Shown: one piece after another, positions 37,009-46,233 of the stretch
Position numbering within the stretch: the stretch's first letter is position 1
Layout of the letters: each line of letters opens with the position of its first letter
Source of the DNA: Nostoc sp. 'Peltigera membranacea cyanobiont' 210A
GTDB taxonomy: Bacteria; Cyanobacteriota; Cyanobacteriia; Cyanobacteriales; Nostocaceae
Direction of reading: 5' to 3'
Assembly (NCBI RefSeq): GCF_002246015.1
Contig: NZ_NOLJ01000004.1
Location: 578,351-642,350 of the forward strand
DNA length: 64,000 bases
Program-made: the position numbers and the translations under genes
Notes under the pieces: model-generated
The model's database searches: none
Told to the model about the DNA's origin: nothing
Seen by the model: only the letters and a program-made list of their open reading frames with translations

Positions 37009-37590
37009 ATGGTTGCTTTACCCGACAACATTTTGATGAGTGCAGAAGAATATCTGGTTTGGGAACCTACCCAAGAGGAACGCTACGAGTATTGGGATGG
37101 CGAAGTTGTGATGATGAGTGGTGCTACACGCAACCATAATCGGGTTTCTGGAAATTTCTTTAAGTTCTTAGATGATGCCCTAGCCGATCGCACCTGCGAA
37201 GTGTACATTGTAGATGTGAAGGTTCAGGTAGAACCTGGGCAAAAGTATTTTTATCCAGATGTGGTGGTGACTTGCGATGAGCGAGATACTGATCCACAAT
37301 TAGTACAATTTCCCTGCTTAATTATCGAAGTGTTATCACCTTCAACAGAAGCAGCCGATAGGGGGAAAAAGTTTGGCAAATATCGCCAATCTTCAACCTT
37401 GCAAGAATATGTCTTGGTACAAGTAGCTCAACCGATTGTAGAAGTGTTTCGGCGCAACGAACAGGGGAAATGGGTGCTGTCGGAGTATAATTTAGGCGAT
37501 ATATTGCGGCTGGAATCTGTAGATGTAGAAATTGCGATCGCCCATTTATATCGCCAAGTGCAGTTTGAAACTGAAGCAACTGAAAATTGA
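37009..37590 (+). CDS. Uma2 family endonuclease-like protein (DUF820)
   Basis: 193 residues, of a different Uma2 subtype from the copy at 33655. Motifs: MSAEEYLVWEPTQEERYEYWDGEVVMM, YPDVVVTCD, LIIEVLSPSTEAADRGKKFGKYRQ and LQEYVLV. The PD...EVLS...K arrangement retains the nuclease core. Its 3' end shares sequence with the remnant at 34345. Upstream is the uvrB tail copy, as for the first Uma2 gene that follows the true uvrB. Confidence 0.9.
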   Translation: MVALPDNILMSAEEYLVWEPTQEERYEYWDGEVVMMSGATRNHNRVSGNFFKFLDDALADRTCEVYIVDVKVQVEPGQKYFYPDVVVTCDERDTDPQLVQFPCLIIEVLSPSTEAADRGKKFGKYRQSSTLQEYVLVQVAQPIVEVFRRNEQGKWVLSEYNLGDILRLESVDVEIAIAHLYRQVQFETEATEN

Positions 37591-37739
37591 ATAGATGATT
37601 GATAAGGTTGCCTCATAAATCTTAGCCTTTTGGAGAGACAGGAGAATAGGTAATATCAGGATTGGCAGTAAGATGGTTAGTAGTGAAATAATAGTTGACA
37701 AGTTAATGCTTCAATACATACCTACCCATCAGCGATGCG

Positions 37740-38149
37740 ATGAATGCAGAAGAATCTGAGCTAGCTTACAGAAAACTTTTATCAATGCTTGAAGATCGCC
37801 GATTTGGATGGGTTGTTGAGCAAGTAGAAGCAGGAATCTTTGCAGGTGACATAGAGTTACCAGAAAAGAGAACGTCTCCTACGATTATTGAAGATTTTTC
37901 TGCTCACAAGAAGCTGAGATACTTGGTAGATGCCATTGAACAGGCGGTAATTAATACTGCTGATATGGAACGTGAAACCTTAGTTTCTTTAAAAGAGAAA
38001 TTACTTTCTATCCTGATAGTGAAAATTCTCAAGCATCTTTTTCAGTTAACGAAACTTTTTTGGCTTCAAGACGACAAGAAGCTATTAGCGCATTACGAGA
38101 ATTACTAGATTTATTGAGAGCAAGGATATCCGAAGATGGTAGCAAGTAA
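37740..38149 (+). pseudogene. Frameshifted hypothetical gene
   Basis: The frame from ATG 37740 runs to 38108, but its last 34 residues look unlike protein. Shifting frame at about 37990-38001 (a run of A residues) restores a natural C-terminus (EKITFYPDSENSQASFSV, then ASRRQEAISALRELLDLLRARI) ending in TAA at 38149. One lost A explains it. The restored product has 137 residues with two helical parts and no recognised domain. A sequencing error would also explain it. Confidence 0.65.
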
Positions 38150-38171
38150 TGTTGATCTGCTGAATGAGATT

Positions 38172-38210
38172 AGCTTATACCAATTCTGTATGAAGATGCG
38201 CCAAACTATG
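38172..38210. repeat. Direct repeat, left copy, flanking a transposase fragment
   Basis: cttataccaattctgtatga followed by agatgcgccaaactatg. A second copy in the same orientation at 38520-38558 agrees at about 34 of 39 positions. The pair brackets the truncated IS630-type reading frame. Confidence 0.75.
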
Positions 38211-38246
38211 CCAAACTTCTAAACGGGTGCATTTAGTGATTTTGTT

Positions 38247-38518
38247 ATGAGTCGTCCATTCCAAATTGAGATTTCAGAAAGCCTTGAAGAATTGGAAAAA
38301 GCTATCAGACATGCCACAGCGGCAAGCAGTAAAGAAAGATTGCAAATGCTCTATTGGCTTAAGAGTGGTCAAGTCAGCAGCAGGCGATCGCTGGCAGAAC
38401 GTTTAGGACGTGATGAAGCAACCATAACTCGTTGGGTGAGAAAGTATAAAGATGAAGGACGAAGGGGCTTGCTTGAAGTCAAACATGCACCAGGGAAAGT
38501 TCCCCTCATCAGTGGTTC
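38247..38518 (+). pseudogene. Truncated IS630-type transposase N-terminus
   Basis: About 90 residues: SLEELEKAIRHATAASSKER, YWLKSGQVSSRRSLAERLGRD and TITRWVRKYKDEGRRGLLE form the winged helix-turn-helix N-terminal domain of IS630-family transposases. The DDE catalytic half is absent; the frame runs directly into the right copy of the 39-base repeat. Confidence 0.7.
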
Positions 38519-38519
38519 A

Positions 38520-38558
38520 GACTTATACCAATTCTGTATGAAGATACGCTAAACCATG
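38520..38558. repeat. Direct repeat, right copy
   Basis: Partner of 38172-38210 (gacttataccaattctgtat plus 19 bases). It marks the truncation point of the transposase frame, so a later insertion or recombination event removed the catalytic half. Confidence 0.75.
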
Positions 38559-38745
38559 TTTAAGTACAAGAAAGGAAAACGAACCGCAAAGGACGCATTC
38601 GCGCAGCGTCTCGTCAGAGAAGGACACAAAGTAAAGAAAGAAGTTAAAAGGGTTTGGCGCAGCCTCACAAAGAAATGGTATTAGAAGCAATTAATAGCTC
38701 CAGCAATTGCAGAAAACTGGTAGTTTATCTAAGAAAAATCTTAGT

Positions 38746-39360
38746 TCATCCTCGCAATTTCTTATGTACCTGCGCTAAATACCACATATAATCATCAATT
38801 TTGTAATTCTCAGCAGCTTTAACTATATATTCCTGAGCTAAACCAAGATTATTTTGAGCTTCGTAATATAATCCCAAGTAAAGATGACTGTAAAAATTTC
38901 CCTTTATCCCTTCTGATTGACCAACAATTAAAACATCGTCTGGTGTACAATTACCAGCATACAAATCATATACGCGCTGCATAATACGTCGAGGGTCATT
39001 TTTTACAGTTAGTAAAGAATTACGCGCCTCTTCAACACCTAATGAACGAGCTATGCAGAGATATCGCCATACTGTTTCTTCTACATCTTGAGCATTTACA
39101 GTCAAATCTATTTCAAATTGTTCAGCGCCCTCAGCAAATCTTTCTGCATAATAATACGATAATCCCCGTTGCCAGAGATAAGGTTTAATACGAACATCCA
39201 ATTGCTCTGCTGTGTCGAAATCTTGAATAGATTCATCAATTTTGGCCAGTTGAAAGTTAACCATGCCTCGGCGAATGTAAGCATTAGGGTTTTTTGGCTG
39301 ATTGCGAATGGTTTCGTTCCAGCGCTGGAGTTGATTTTCCAGAGAATTTGAAAAAAACAT
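38746..39360 (-). CDS. TPR repeat protein
   Basis: 204 residues. Tandem TPR-like helices: PNAYIRRGMVNFQLAKIDES, YLWQRGLSYYYAERFAEGAEQFE and a C-terminal HLYLGLYYEAQNNLGLAQEYIVKA. In between lies a stretch with VEETVWRYLC. No signal peptide or membrane segment. Likely a soluble adaptor; partner unknown. Confidence 0.8.
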   Translation of the reverse strand: MFFSNSLENQLQRWNETIRNQPKNPNAYIRRGMVNFQLAKIDESIQDFDTAEQLDVRIKPYLWQRGLSYYYAERFAEGAEQFEIDLTVNAQDVEETVWRYLCIARSLGVEEARNSLLTVKNDPRRIMQRVYDLYAGNCTPDDVLIVGQSEGIKGNFYSHLYLGLYYEAQNNLGLAQEYIVKAAENYKIDDYMWYLAQVHKKLRG

Positions 39361-39612
39361 GGGTAACCAAGCCTATATGAGAATTAACTAGCATATATCA
39401 TCTTATGGAACATCTTAGATAAACAAAATCAGCACTGTAGTCAAGCTCCTTTCTTCTCTAACTGGAAAATTATGGCATGATGCTTACTGCTTCAAGGTAA
39501 GTCCTACAATAAATCTCAAATATTAAACTGAGATCCATCCACGAGGTAGAAGAAACTACTTACAAAATTCCGTATTGTAGAATTGCTGTCTTAAAATCAG
39601 GAAAAAACGCTC

Positions 39613-40332
39613 GTGGTTCCCATTAGAGATAATAATCCGACAAAAATCACGCCTTATGTAACTTATGGGCTGATTGCTGTCAATGTCCTCGCTTTTATTT
39701 ATGAAGCAAGTCTTCCCCCACAAGCATTAAATGGATTTTTACACCTTGCGGCTGTAGTTCCACGAGAACTCACCTTAAGCTTTGGCGGCATCTCTGTACA
39801 TCAACCAGTTCCAGAATGGGCAACTTTGATTACTTCCCAATTCCTGCACGGTGGTTTCTTGCACTTAGCCGGTAATATGTTGTTTCTCTGGATTTTTGGC
39901 AACAACGTTGAAGATAAGTTAGGCCATGCCAAATATTTACTGTTTTATTTATCTTGCGGTGTTTTGGCATCTTTAACACAGTGGTTCTTCGCTCAAGATT
40001 CTAGCATTCCTTCTTTGGGTGCAAGTGGTGCGATCGCAGGTGTTATGGGTGCATACATTCTCCGCTTTCCCAATGCCGAAGTCCTTGGCGTTGTACCTTT
40101 AGGGTTTTTCTTCCCAACTTTCCGTGTCCCCGCATATTTCTTTTTAGGATTCTGGTTTCTCGAACAAGCCTTCTACGGACTTACCAGCCTGGAAGCACGT
40201 ACCAACATCGGTATGGAAAGCGGTGGTATTGCCTACTGGGCCCATGCCGGCGGGTTTATCTTTGGGGCAATTCTCGGCCCACTGTTGGGTTTATTTAGTG
40301 ATAAATCCCAGGAAGAATCTTGGTATAAGTAA
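39613..40332 (+). CDS. Rhomboid family intramembrane serine protease
   Basis: 239 residues, six membrane segments. Catalytic Ser in SLGASGAIAG (GxSG) and catalytic His in AYWAHAGGFIFG near the C-terminus; the HGGFLHLAGNMLFLWIFGNNVED box with His/Asn of the oxyanion region is also present. Cleaves membrane-spanning helices; substrate unknown. The start is GTG at 39613, with AGGA about 11 bases upstream. A paralogue follows 129 bases later. Confidence 0.94.
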   Translation: MVPIRDNNPTKITPYVTYGLIAVNVLAFIYEASLPPQALNGFLHLAAVVPRELTLSFGGISVHQPVPEWATLITSQFLHGGFLHLAGNMLFLWIFGNNVEDKLGHAKYLLFYLSCGVLASLTQWFFAQDSSIPSLGASGAIAGVMGAYILRFPNAEVLGVVPLGFFFPTFRVPAYFFLGFWFLEQAFYGLTSLEARTNIGMESGGIAYWAHAGGFIFGAILGPLLGLFSDKSQEESWYK

Positions 40333-40461
40333 TTTTTTTTAGTATCGTAGTTACCCTCAATTATACTGATTAATTTAATAATAGGTGAAATTGTTTAACC
40401 TTCGCAACTGCTAGCCTTACAAGCTATATTGCAGTTAGTCAATAATTTAGGAAAAACACCT

Positions 40462-41133
40462 GTGTTTCCCCTCTACGATGAAAATCCGACGCGAATTACC
40501 CCATATTTCACCTATGGGTTAATTGGCATGAATGTTTTAGTTTTTATTCACGAGGTGAGCCTGTCACATCCACAATTGAGTCAGTTTTTAAGTGAGTATG
40601 CAGTAGTACCTCAAGAGTTAACCACCAATTTAAATGGAGAGTGGATAACGTTATTTACGTCGCAATTCTTACATGGTGGTTGGTGGCACTTAATCTCAAA
40701 TATGGTGTTTCTCTGGGTTTTTGGCAACAATATTGAAGATCGATTAGGTCATGCCAAATATCTGATTTTTTATTTGGCGTGTGGTGCTTTAGCTGCCTTG
40801 TGCCAATGGTTTATTGGGATGAATTCTGAGATTCCTTCCTTGGGGGCAAGTGGTGCAATTTCTGGGATTTTGGGTGCGTACATTATCCGCTTTCCCCATG
40901 CTCAAGTTATGACTTTAATATTTTTGGGGTTTTTCATCACCACAATCAGAGTTCCAGCACTAATCATAATTGGAATTTTTGTTGTGCAAAATGTGATATC
41001 CGGTCTTGCTACCCTACAAACAGCCGCTAATATGACCGTGCAAACTGGTGGAGTTGCATATTGGGCGCACATCGGTGGTTTTGTATTTGGGGTAATTCTT
41101 GCTCCCTTATTTGGCTTGTTTCGACGCGACTGA
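40462..41133 (+). CDS. Rhomboid family intramembrane serine protease, paralogue
   Basis: 223 residues. Same motifs as the preceding gene: HGGWWHLISNMVFLWVFGNNIED, SLGASGAISG and AYWAHIGGFVFG. The N-terminus MFPLYDENPTRITPY aligns with MVPIRDNNPTKITPY of its neighbour when translation starts at the GTG at 40462; both GTG starts have AGGA about 11 bases upstream. A TTG at 40429 is less likely. The pair arose by tandem duplication. Confidence 0.93.
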   Translation: MFPLYDENPTRITPYFTYGLIGMNVLVFIHEVSLSHPQLSQFLSEYAVVPQELTTNLNGEWITLFTSQFLHGGWWHLISNMVFLWVFGNNIEDRLGHAKYLIFYLACGALAALCQWFIGMNSEIPSLGASGAISGILGAYIIRFPHAQVMTLIFLGFFITTIRVPALIIIGIFVVQNVISGLATLQTAANMTVQTGGVAYWAHIGGFVFGVILAPLFGLFRRD

Positions 41134-41286
41134 ATACAGCATTTCCTGAAACTCATAGCACAAAAATTGCTCCCTTTCAATTCTCTGCGCTAACCTTCTC
41201 TGCGAGACGATTCTCTTTCAGAGACGCTAAAGCGAACGCCAACGCGAATCCGATAGTCTGCGTTAAAATTTACACATTTGAAACTA

Positions 41287-43461
41287 TTAGTTTTTGTTGG
41301 CACTCGCTGAAACTTCTTCTGACTGTTCTACCTCAGATGTAAATGCTGATGATTTTGGAACTTCTTCAGGTACAGAAACGATGATATCAGCACCATTAAT
41401 AATTGCTCCCAATAACCCTAGTTCAGATTCAACCAATTGATCGATAGCTTCACCTAGCATATTTTCTTGCGTATAGTTTGGTCGCGCCACTAGTACGATC
41501 CCATCGCTGTAGGGTTGAATTAACAAAGGGTCGTTGGATATGCTGAGGGGACTAGTATCTAAAATAACTAAATCAAAACGTTCGCGGACATCTTCTATCA
41601 GCCGCCGCATTTCGCTGGATTCAAGAATAGCAGCGGATTGCCGTACTGGGCCAGGGCTGGGAAGAATGTATAAATTTTCAATATCAGGAACTAAACGAAT
41701 ACATTCACTCAAATTAGCGTAATAACGTAGGGGTTCAATAGTGGCTTCCGGGTCAGGAATTACTTTTAAGGATGCACAACGGGAAGGCGATCGCAAATCT
41801 GTTTCGATAATTAAGGTTCTTTTACCAGCACGGGCGGAAGCGACACCCAAATTATAAGCACTTGCTGTTTTACCCTCTAGGCTACTGGTGCTAGTAATCA
41901 ATACTACCTTTAAGTTTTTACCACCAATGCGGCGCATATTACTACGGAATTTCTCATAAAATTCTAAATAAGGAGAATCTTGGGAAAATACTACCGGTAC
42001 AGCATCTGGCTCCAAATCATCAACTGGCATTAAAGGCAATTCTCCCAACAGTGCCACTTCTCGTTGCTTGAGGCTCTCGCGAATATCCTCTCTGGTTTTG
42101 AAAGTCCCTTCCAGCGCTCCCAACAAAAATATCACTCCGCCACCAATCAATACACCTAAGAAACCACCCACAGCAAGGGTAATAGGCACACTCTTCGGAG
42201 GTTTGGGATCGACAGTGACTGCGGGGCGTCTGGCAATACTGAGGCTGCTAGTCGTTTCTGCCTCTGCGGTTTTCGCATCGGTTAGCTTCACCTGCATTTG
42301 GTCATAGATGGCTTTTTTGAGTCCAACCTCCTGTTCTAAACGCGATCGCTCTAATTGCTTATTGGGTATCAAAGCATACTCTCGCCGCAGTCGCGCTTCT
42401 AGTTGGATTTCTTGAGCTAGTTGTTGTTGCAGTGTCTCCCGTTGGGTTTGTAAAGACACCATTTGGTTTGCCAATTGCTGGCGTGTTGGATCTAAGCTGC
42501 TTTGAGTGCGAATACCTGCAACGCTACCCTGAAGCGGAGCCGCCGTCCCACCACCACCTAAAACTTCAGCAGCACGTTGTTGTAGTAATTCCTCAGCAGC
42601 TTGTTTCTGACGCATTAACTGCACCATCGTTGGATGTTCCGGCCGCAAATCTTTTCTGAGTACAGCGATTTGTGATTCACTTTGATAAATTTGCGCTCGT
42701 AAGTTACCAATAATTGGATCGGCACTCAAAGCAGAAGAAACATAAGCTTGTCCGACTGTTAAGCCTAACTTATTTTGTAAACTGCGAGCTTGACCATCAA
42801 CCCCAGAAATAGTTAATTGAATTTGCCGTTGTAGATTTTGGCTGGCAGTAATGGCGCTTAACAAGCTGCCATTCTCTGCTGCTAATATTGCTGTTCGCTC
42901 GACGCGATCGTACTGTTCCAACTTCTTTTCAGCAATTTGCAATTCCCGTTTAGCTTGTGGTGTGCGATCGTTAATCTTTTGAATAATTGCTTGTAATCGC
43001 CCAGTATTGATGTCACTACTCAACTTGATCATTGCTTGCATCAATTCCGTCAATACCTGTATGCCTCGTTTGGCGTCACTATCTACATATTTAAGTTCAA
43101 AGGTAGAAGATTCTAATTCTCCACTCTTAGCATTTTTTTTAGGTAGAGCAAGAGCAAGACTTGCACCGAGTTGTTTCGGTTTGACACCAACTTTCTCCGC
43201 CACACCTGCAATTATCTGGTTTGATAGTAAAACTTCCTCATTTAGTTCCTTCCCTTGCTGTTGGATTTCATTACCAGTTGCAGAGAAAGAAACTGGTGGT
43301 CCACTATAAGTAAGTGCCCCAGATGCTATATAGCTAGTAGGTGGCTCTGGTTGCATAGCTACCACAGTTGATCCGGCGACAACTAAACCAAAACTAGCTA
43401 GTCCAATCCACTTATATTTATCAAAAGCAATAAGATAGCGTTTAACAATTGGTGGGGTCAT
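41287..43461 (-). CDS. Wzc-like polysaccharide co-polymerase / BY-kinase
   Basis: 724 residues for exopolysaccharide chain export and length control in the inner membrane. An N-terminal membrane segment (IGLASFGLVVAGSTVVAM), a long periplasmic coiled-coil region (about 150-400), a second membrane segment with Pro-rich PKPPKSVP just before it (PPT_ region, GGFLGVLIGGGVIFLLGAL), then a cytoplasmic P-loop ATPase: TSTSSLEGKTASAYN (Walker A), IETDLRSPS (Walker A'), VILDTSPLS (Walker B). The C-terminal tail (about 20 residues) lacks the tyrosine cluster of classical autokinases. ATG at 43461 has GGAG upstream. Acts with the Wza-like gene. Confidence 0.9.
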   Translation of the reverse strand: MTPPIVKRYLIAFDKYKWIGLASFGLVVAGSTVVAMQPEPPTSYIASGALTYSGPPVSFSATGNEIQQQGKELNEEVLLSNQIIAGVAEKVGVKPKQLGASLALALPKKNAKSGELESSTFELKYVDSDAKRGIQVLTELMQAMIKLSSDINTGRLQAIIQKINDRTPQAKRELQIAEKKLEQYDRVERTAILAAENGSLLSAITASQNLQRQIQLTISGVDGQARSLQNKLGLTVGQAYVSSALSADPIIGNLRAQIYQSESQIAVLRKDLRPEHPTMVQLMRQKQAAEELLQQRAAEVLGGGGTAAPLQGSVAGIRTQSSLDPTRQQLANQMVSLQTQRETLQQQLAQEIQLEARLRREYALIPNKQLERSRLEQEVGLKKAIYDQMQVKLTDAKTAEAETTSSLSIARRPAVTVDPKPPKSVPITLAVGGFLGVLIGGGVIFLLGALEGTFKTREDIRESLKQREVALLGELPLMPVDDLEPDAVPVVFSQDSPYLEFYEKFRSNMRRIGGKNLKVVLITSTSSLEGKTASAYNLGVASARAGKRTLIIETDLRSPSRCASLKVIPDPEATIEPLRYYANLSECIRLVPDIENLYILPSPGPVRQSAAILESSEMRRLIEDVRERFDLVILDTSPLSISNDPLLIQPYSDGIVLVARPNYTQENMLGEAIDQLVESELGLLGAIINGADIIVSVPEEVPKSSAFTSEVEQSEEVSASANKN

Positions 43462-43682
43462 GGTCGCTTCGCTCCAATTCAAAATTTAAATATTCAAAAT
43501 TCAAAATTTAGGAAGCACCAAACTAAAGATAGTGGCTTTGATACAAGGATGCTATCAACTTCCTACTGTATATATCGGTTGATATCTTTAAGATTTTTCC
43601 ATTAATAAATTCAAATATCAGTTAGAGATGTGGCTTCCTACACTCCAAACTATTTCTAGGTTTTATCTTTCTTTTAATGTTA

Positions 43683-45041
43683 TTAATTTGAGCCACCACC
43701 GATATTGTCAAAAAACCGGAGAAAGGATTGAACATTGAAGAAAGGTTGGGTAATGGTGGTCAAGAAATTAGTAATTCTACCAATGAGGTTCCGACCAACA
43801 ACAATAACATCATTATCTTGAAGTGCTACATTTTGCGACGCATCACCGCCTAGAGCTTTTTTAGCATCAAGTTTTTGGGTAACAGCTTTGCCTCGTTCCG
43901 AATCAAAGCGAACCAGAGCGATATCTCTCAGATTAGCAGTGTCTAGATTTACACCTCCCAAAGCATCTACAAATGTACTGCCGTTAGGCAGTGCTTGAAT
44001 GGAAAGACCACCCGCAGCGTAGTTTAAAACTCGGACTCTAATTTGTGGTGTGGCCAAGGATGAACGTGCTACTAAATTGCGGTCATAACCATCCTCATTG
44101 CCAACTTCACGACGGGGCACGAGTATTGCATCTCCGTCTTGTAAGCGTAAATTCGGGATTGAACCGCCATTTTGCAATGCTGCGTATAAGTCAATAGTTT
44201 GTGAAATCACAGAACCATCGATTAACTTTCGCCGTACTTGCACCTGTCGCAGGTCTGCATTCAACGTTGAACCACCAGATGTTAGCAAAGCATCAGCAAC
44301 GCGGGGTGTTGGTGAATTAATTGGATAAATTCCTGGTCGAAATATTTCTCCGCTAATGGTAACTTGAACTGGTCGCGTTCCTGCCAAGGATACTACCACG
44401 ATTGGATCTGGGAAAAAGCGACTCAAGCCCAAACGAATTTTTTCTTGAGCTTCTTCCAAGGTTAAACCTTTTAATGACACCGTTCCCACTTGCGGCACGA
44501 TGATGTTGCCTTCTGGACTAATTACAGCTTGAAAACTGAGGTCTTGACGCTGCGTTGCTAATGCTAAAACTATTATTGGATCGACTACATAACGATTTAA
44601 ACCTAAGCGAATTTTTTCTTGAGCTTCTTCCAAAGTTAAACCTTGTAAAGAAATTGTTCCCAATAACGGCACCGCAATATTACCTTCTGGGTTGATTAAA
44701 GCTTGAAAGCTCAAATCTGGAAAGCGCTGAACCGAAACGCTAATTCCATCTCCTATGCCTAAACGGTATGGCCCAGGAGGACGCTGAAGCACAACACCAA
44801 TTGCATCTCCTGGCCCCAAAAGGTAGCGGCTCAGTTGCGGGGAAATTTCTTCATTTGCACCACTAGGTGCAACTTCATTAACTGGCACAGGTGAAGGGAA
44901 TTTCCCTGGTGATTGTCCTTGAGATGGAAAAGGCTGGGCAACAACAAGTTGGATAGGTGTTGTTAAGAAAACTCCTACTTGAAGACTGACAAAACACAGG
45001 GCGCTGAATCCACGCATATAGTAACTGGGATCTATGAACAT
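43683..45041 (-). CDS. Wza-like polysaccharide export protein (SLBB)
   Basis: 452 residues, outer-membrane export component. An N-terminal hydrophobic stretch (LCFVSLQVGVFLTTPIQLVVA) is a probable signal. Two Poly_export-like units follow, each with SFQALINPEGNIAVPLLGTI or the similar QAVISPEGNIIVPQVG and then LEEAQEKIRLGL. Two SLBB-type units come next (TISGEIFRPGIYPI, LLTSGGST and RVLNYAAGG). The repeated SFQA unit is an internal duplication of about 90 residues. It precedes the Wzc-like gene by about 200 bases on the same strand. Confidence 0.9.
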   Translation of the reverse strand: MFIDPSYYMRGFSALCFVSLQVGVFLTTPIQLVVAQPFPSQGQSPGKFPSPVPVNEVAPSGANEEISPQLSRYLLGPGDAIGVVLQRPPGPYRLGIGDGISVSVQRFPDLSFQALINPEGNIAVPLLGTISLQGLTLEEAQEKIRLGLNRYVVDPIIVLALATQRQDLSFQAVISPEGNIIVPQVGTVSLKGLTLEEAQEKIRLGLSRFFPDPIVVVSLAGTRPVQVTISGEIFRPGIYPINSPTPRVADALLTSGGSTLNADLRQVQVRRKLIDGSVISQTIDLYAALQNGGSIPNLRLQDGDAILVPRREVGNEDGYDRNLVARSSLATPQIRVRVLNYAAGGLSIQALPNGSTFVDALGGVNLDTANLRDIALVRFDSERGKAVTQKLDAKKALGGDASQNVALQDNDVIVVGRNLIGRITNFLTTITQPFFNVQSFLRFFDNIGGGSN

Positions 45042-45274
45042 CGGTGTAGAAAATATTGATATAGAAATTAGTCGCGCCGAGTGGTTATTTTACTCTAAAA
45101 ATGCCTTCAATGTGTCTTTTATCTAGAAGTATTTACCAAGAGAAAGAGAATAATTTTGCTCAATTTAATTTCTAACTTCATGTTGTTAACATCATTTTAG
45201 GTGAGTTTCAGCCTGAACACAATTTATAGACATACTCTTGATAAATCTCTGCACAAGGGCATCTATAACAGACT

Positions 45275-45997
45275 CTACAAAGCGCCTGCCATTAATGCAG
45301 CTTGAACTGTTTCCCCAATAGACTGGGCTAAAGGCCAAGATGTTTCTACCTGCCCCAAAGGTTCCATTGGAATCAGAATGCTCACGCCAACCCAAGGAGT
45401 GCGTTGCTTGCGCCACTGTGCCAGTTGATCTGCCAAGAACCAGTGAAAAGGTGATGGATTTCCGCCGTCTGGCATCGCATACCATTGCAAAACAGCGAAG
45501 GTTTGCTGTGGTGTGGAGGCGCGAAAAAACCTAGCTTCTACTTTAGTTTCGACATTAGAAGCTAACTTTGCAGATGGTTTCACAGTAAATTCCGCAGAAC
45601 GAGATTGAGCTATATTCCACTTTCCCCAGCGCGATCTTCCCCAACCGTTAACATCTGTCCACTCTACCTCTGGTTGATCCATAGGCCCATTTTGCGGCAA
45701 CAAAAGCAGGATTGCTTGGGATTCGGAACCTTCTTTTTTAATTACCTGCAAAGACCAATTATGTTCGCCAATTTGCTGTTCTGCTTGTTCAATGGTTTGC
45801 CAACCAGGAAGGGTTAACCCAGTCTTGCGGATCTGTTTTAATTCGTGGAGGGTAGGAACAGGGGGCGGCTGTTTCCATTGCCAGTGTCCTGTCAGATATC
45901 CGGGAACCCCCGCCATTGCTAGCAGCAGTAGCAACAACAAAAGTGCTGCTACCTGAGTCAATTGGTTTTCCTTGAAAAATTTAGAGAAGGAAGTCAT
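45275..45997 (-). CDS. Cyanoexosortase B system-associated protein
   Basis: About 240 residues with one N-terminal membrane anchor (VAALLLLLLLLAMAGVPGYLTGHW) and a soluble outside domain containing GWQTIEQAEQQIGEHNW and WGRSRWGKW. It matches the EpsI-like partner proteins that are co-encoded with cyanobacterial exosortases. ATG at 45997 is used; a TTG at 46012 would add five residues. The exosortase gene is 236 bases upstream on the same strand. Confidence 0.85.
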   Translation of the reverse strand: MTSFSKFFKENQLTQVAALLLLLLLLAMAGVPGYLTGHWQWKQPPPVPTLHELKQIRKTGLTLPGWQTIEQAEQQIGEHNWSLQVIKKEGSESQAILLLLPQNGPMDQPEVEWTDVNGWGRSRWGKWNIAQSRSAEFTVKPSAKLASNVETKVEARFFRASTPQQTFAVLQWYAMPDGGNPSPFHWFLADQLAQWRKQRTPWVGVSILIPMEPLGQVETSWPLAQSIGETVQAALMAGAL

Positions 45998-46137
45998 CAG
46001 TAAAATTTGCAATACTTAGGCAAAATCTTACTTTATAAAATCACATTGTGAGTTCAGTAATATTTAGGACTTACGTATAAGTGATGAAAAATTAAGGGAG
46101 TGAAGAATGGAGAACAGGGGAGAAGTTGCAGAAAATT

Positions 46138-46205
46138 TTCTCCTCTGCCCCTCGGTCACTGAGCGTAGCCGTTGGCGCAGCCTCTCGTAGAGAAGTGCTG
46201 CCCCT
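46138..46205. repeat. Dispersed gcgcagcctctcgtagagaag repeat
   Basis: The words gccgttggcgcagcctctcg and tagagaagtgctg belong to a repeat family also seen at about 38600-38630 (gcgcagcgtctcgtcagaga) and, in weaker form, 41205-41250. Located between the two exosortase-system genes. Confidence 0.6.
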
Positions 46206-46233
46206 CTGCCCCTCTACTTAATACCCAATGCCT

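Noticed and set aside
45192-45485. 97-residue minus-strand frame overlapping the exosortase-associated gene
   Set aside because: Shadow frame of the 45275-45997 gene with no independent support.
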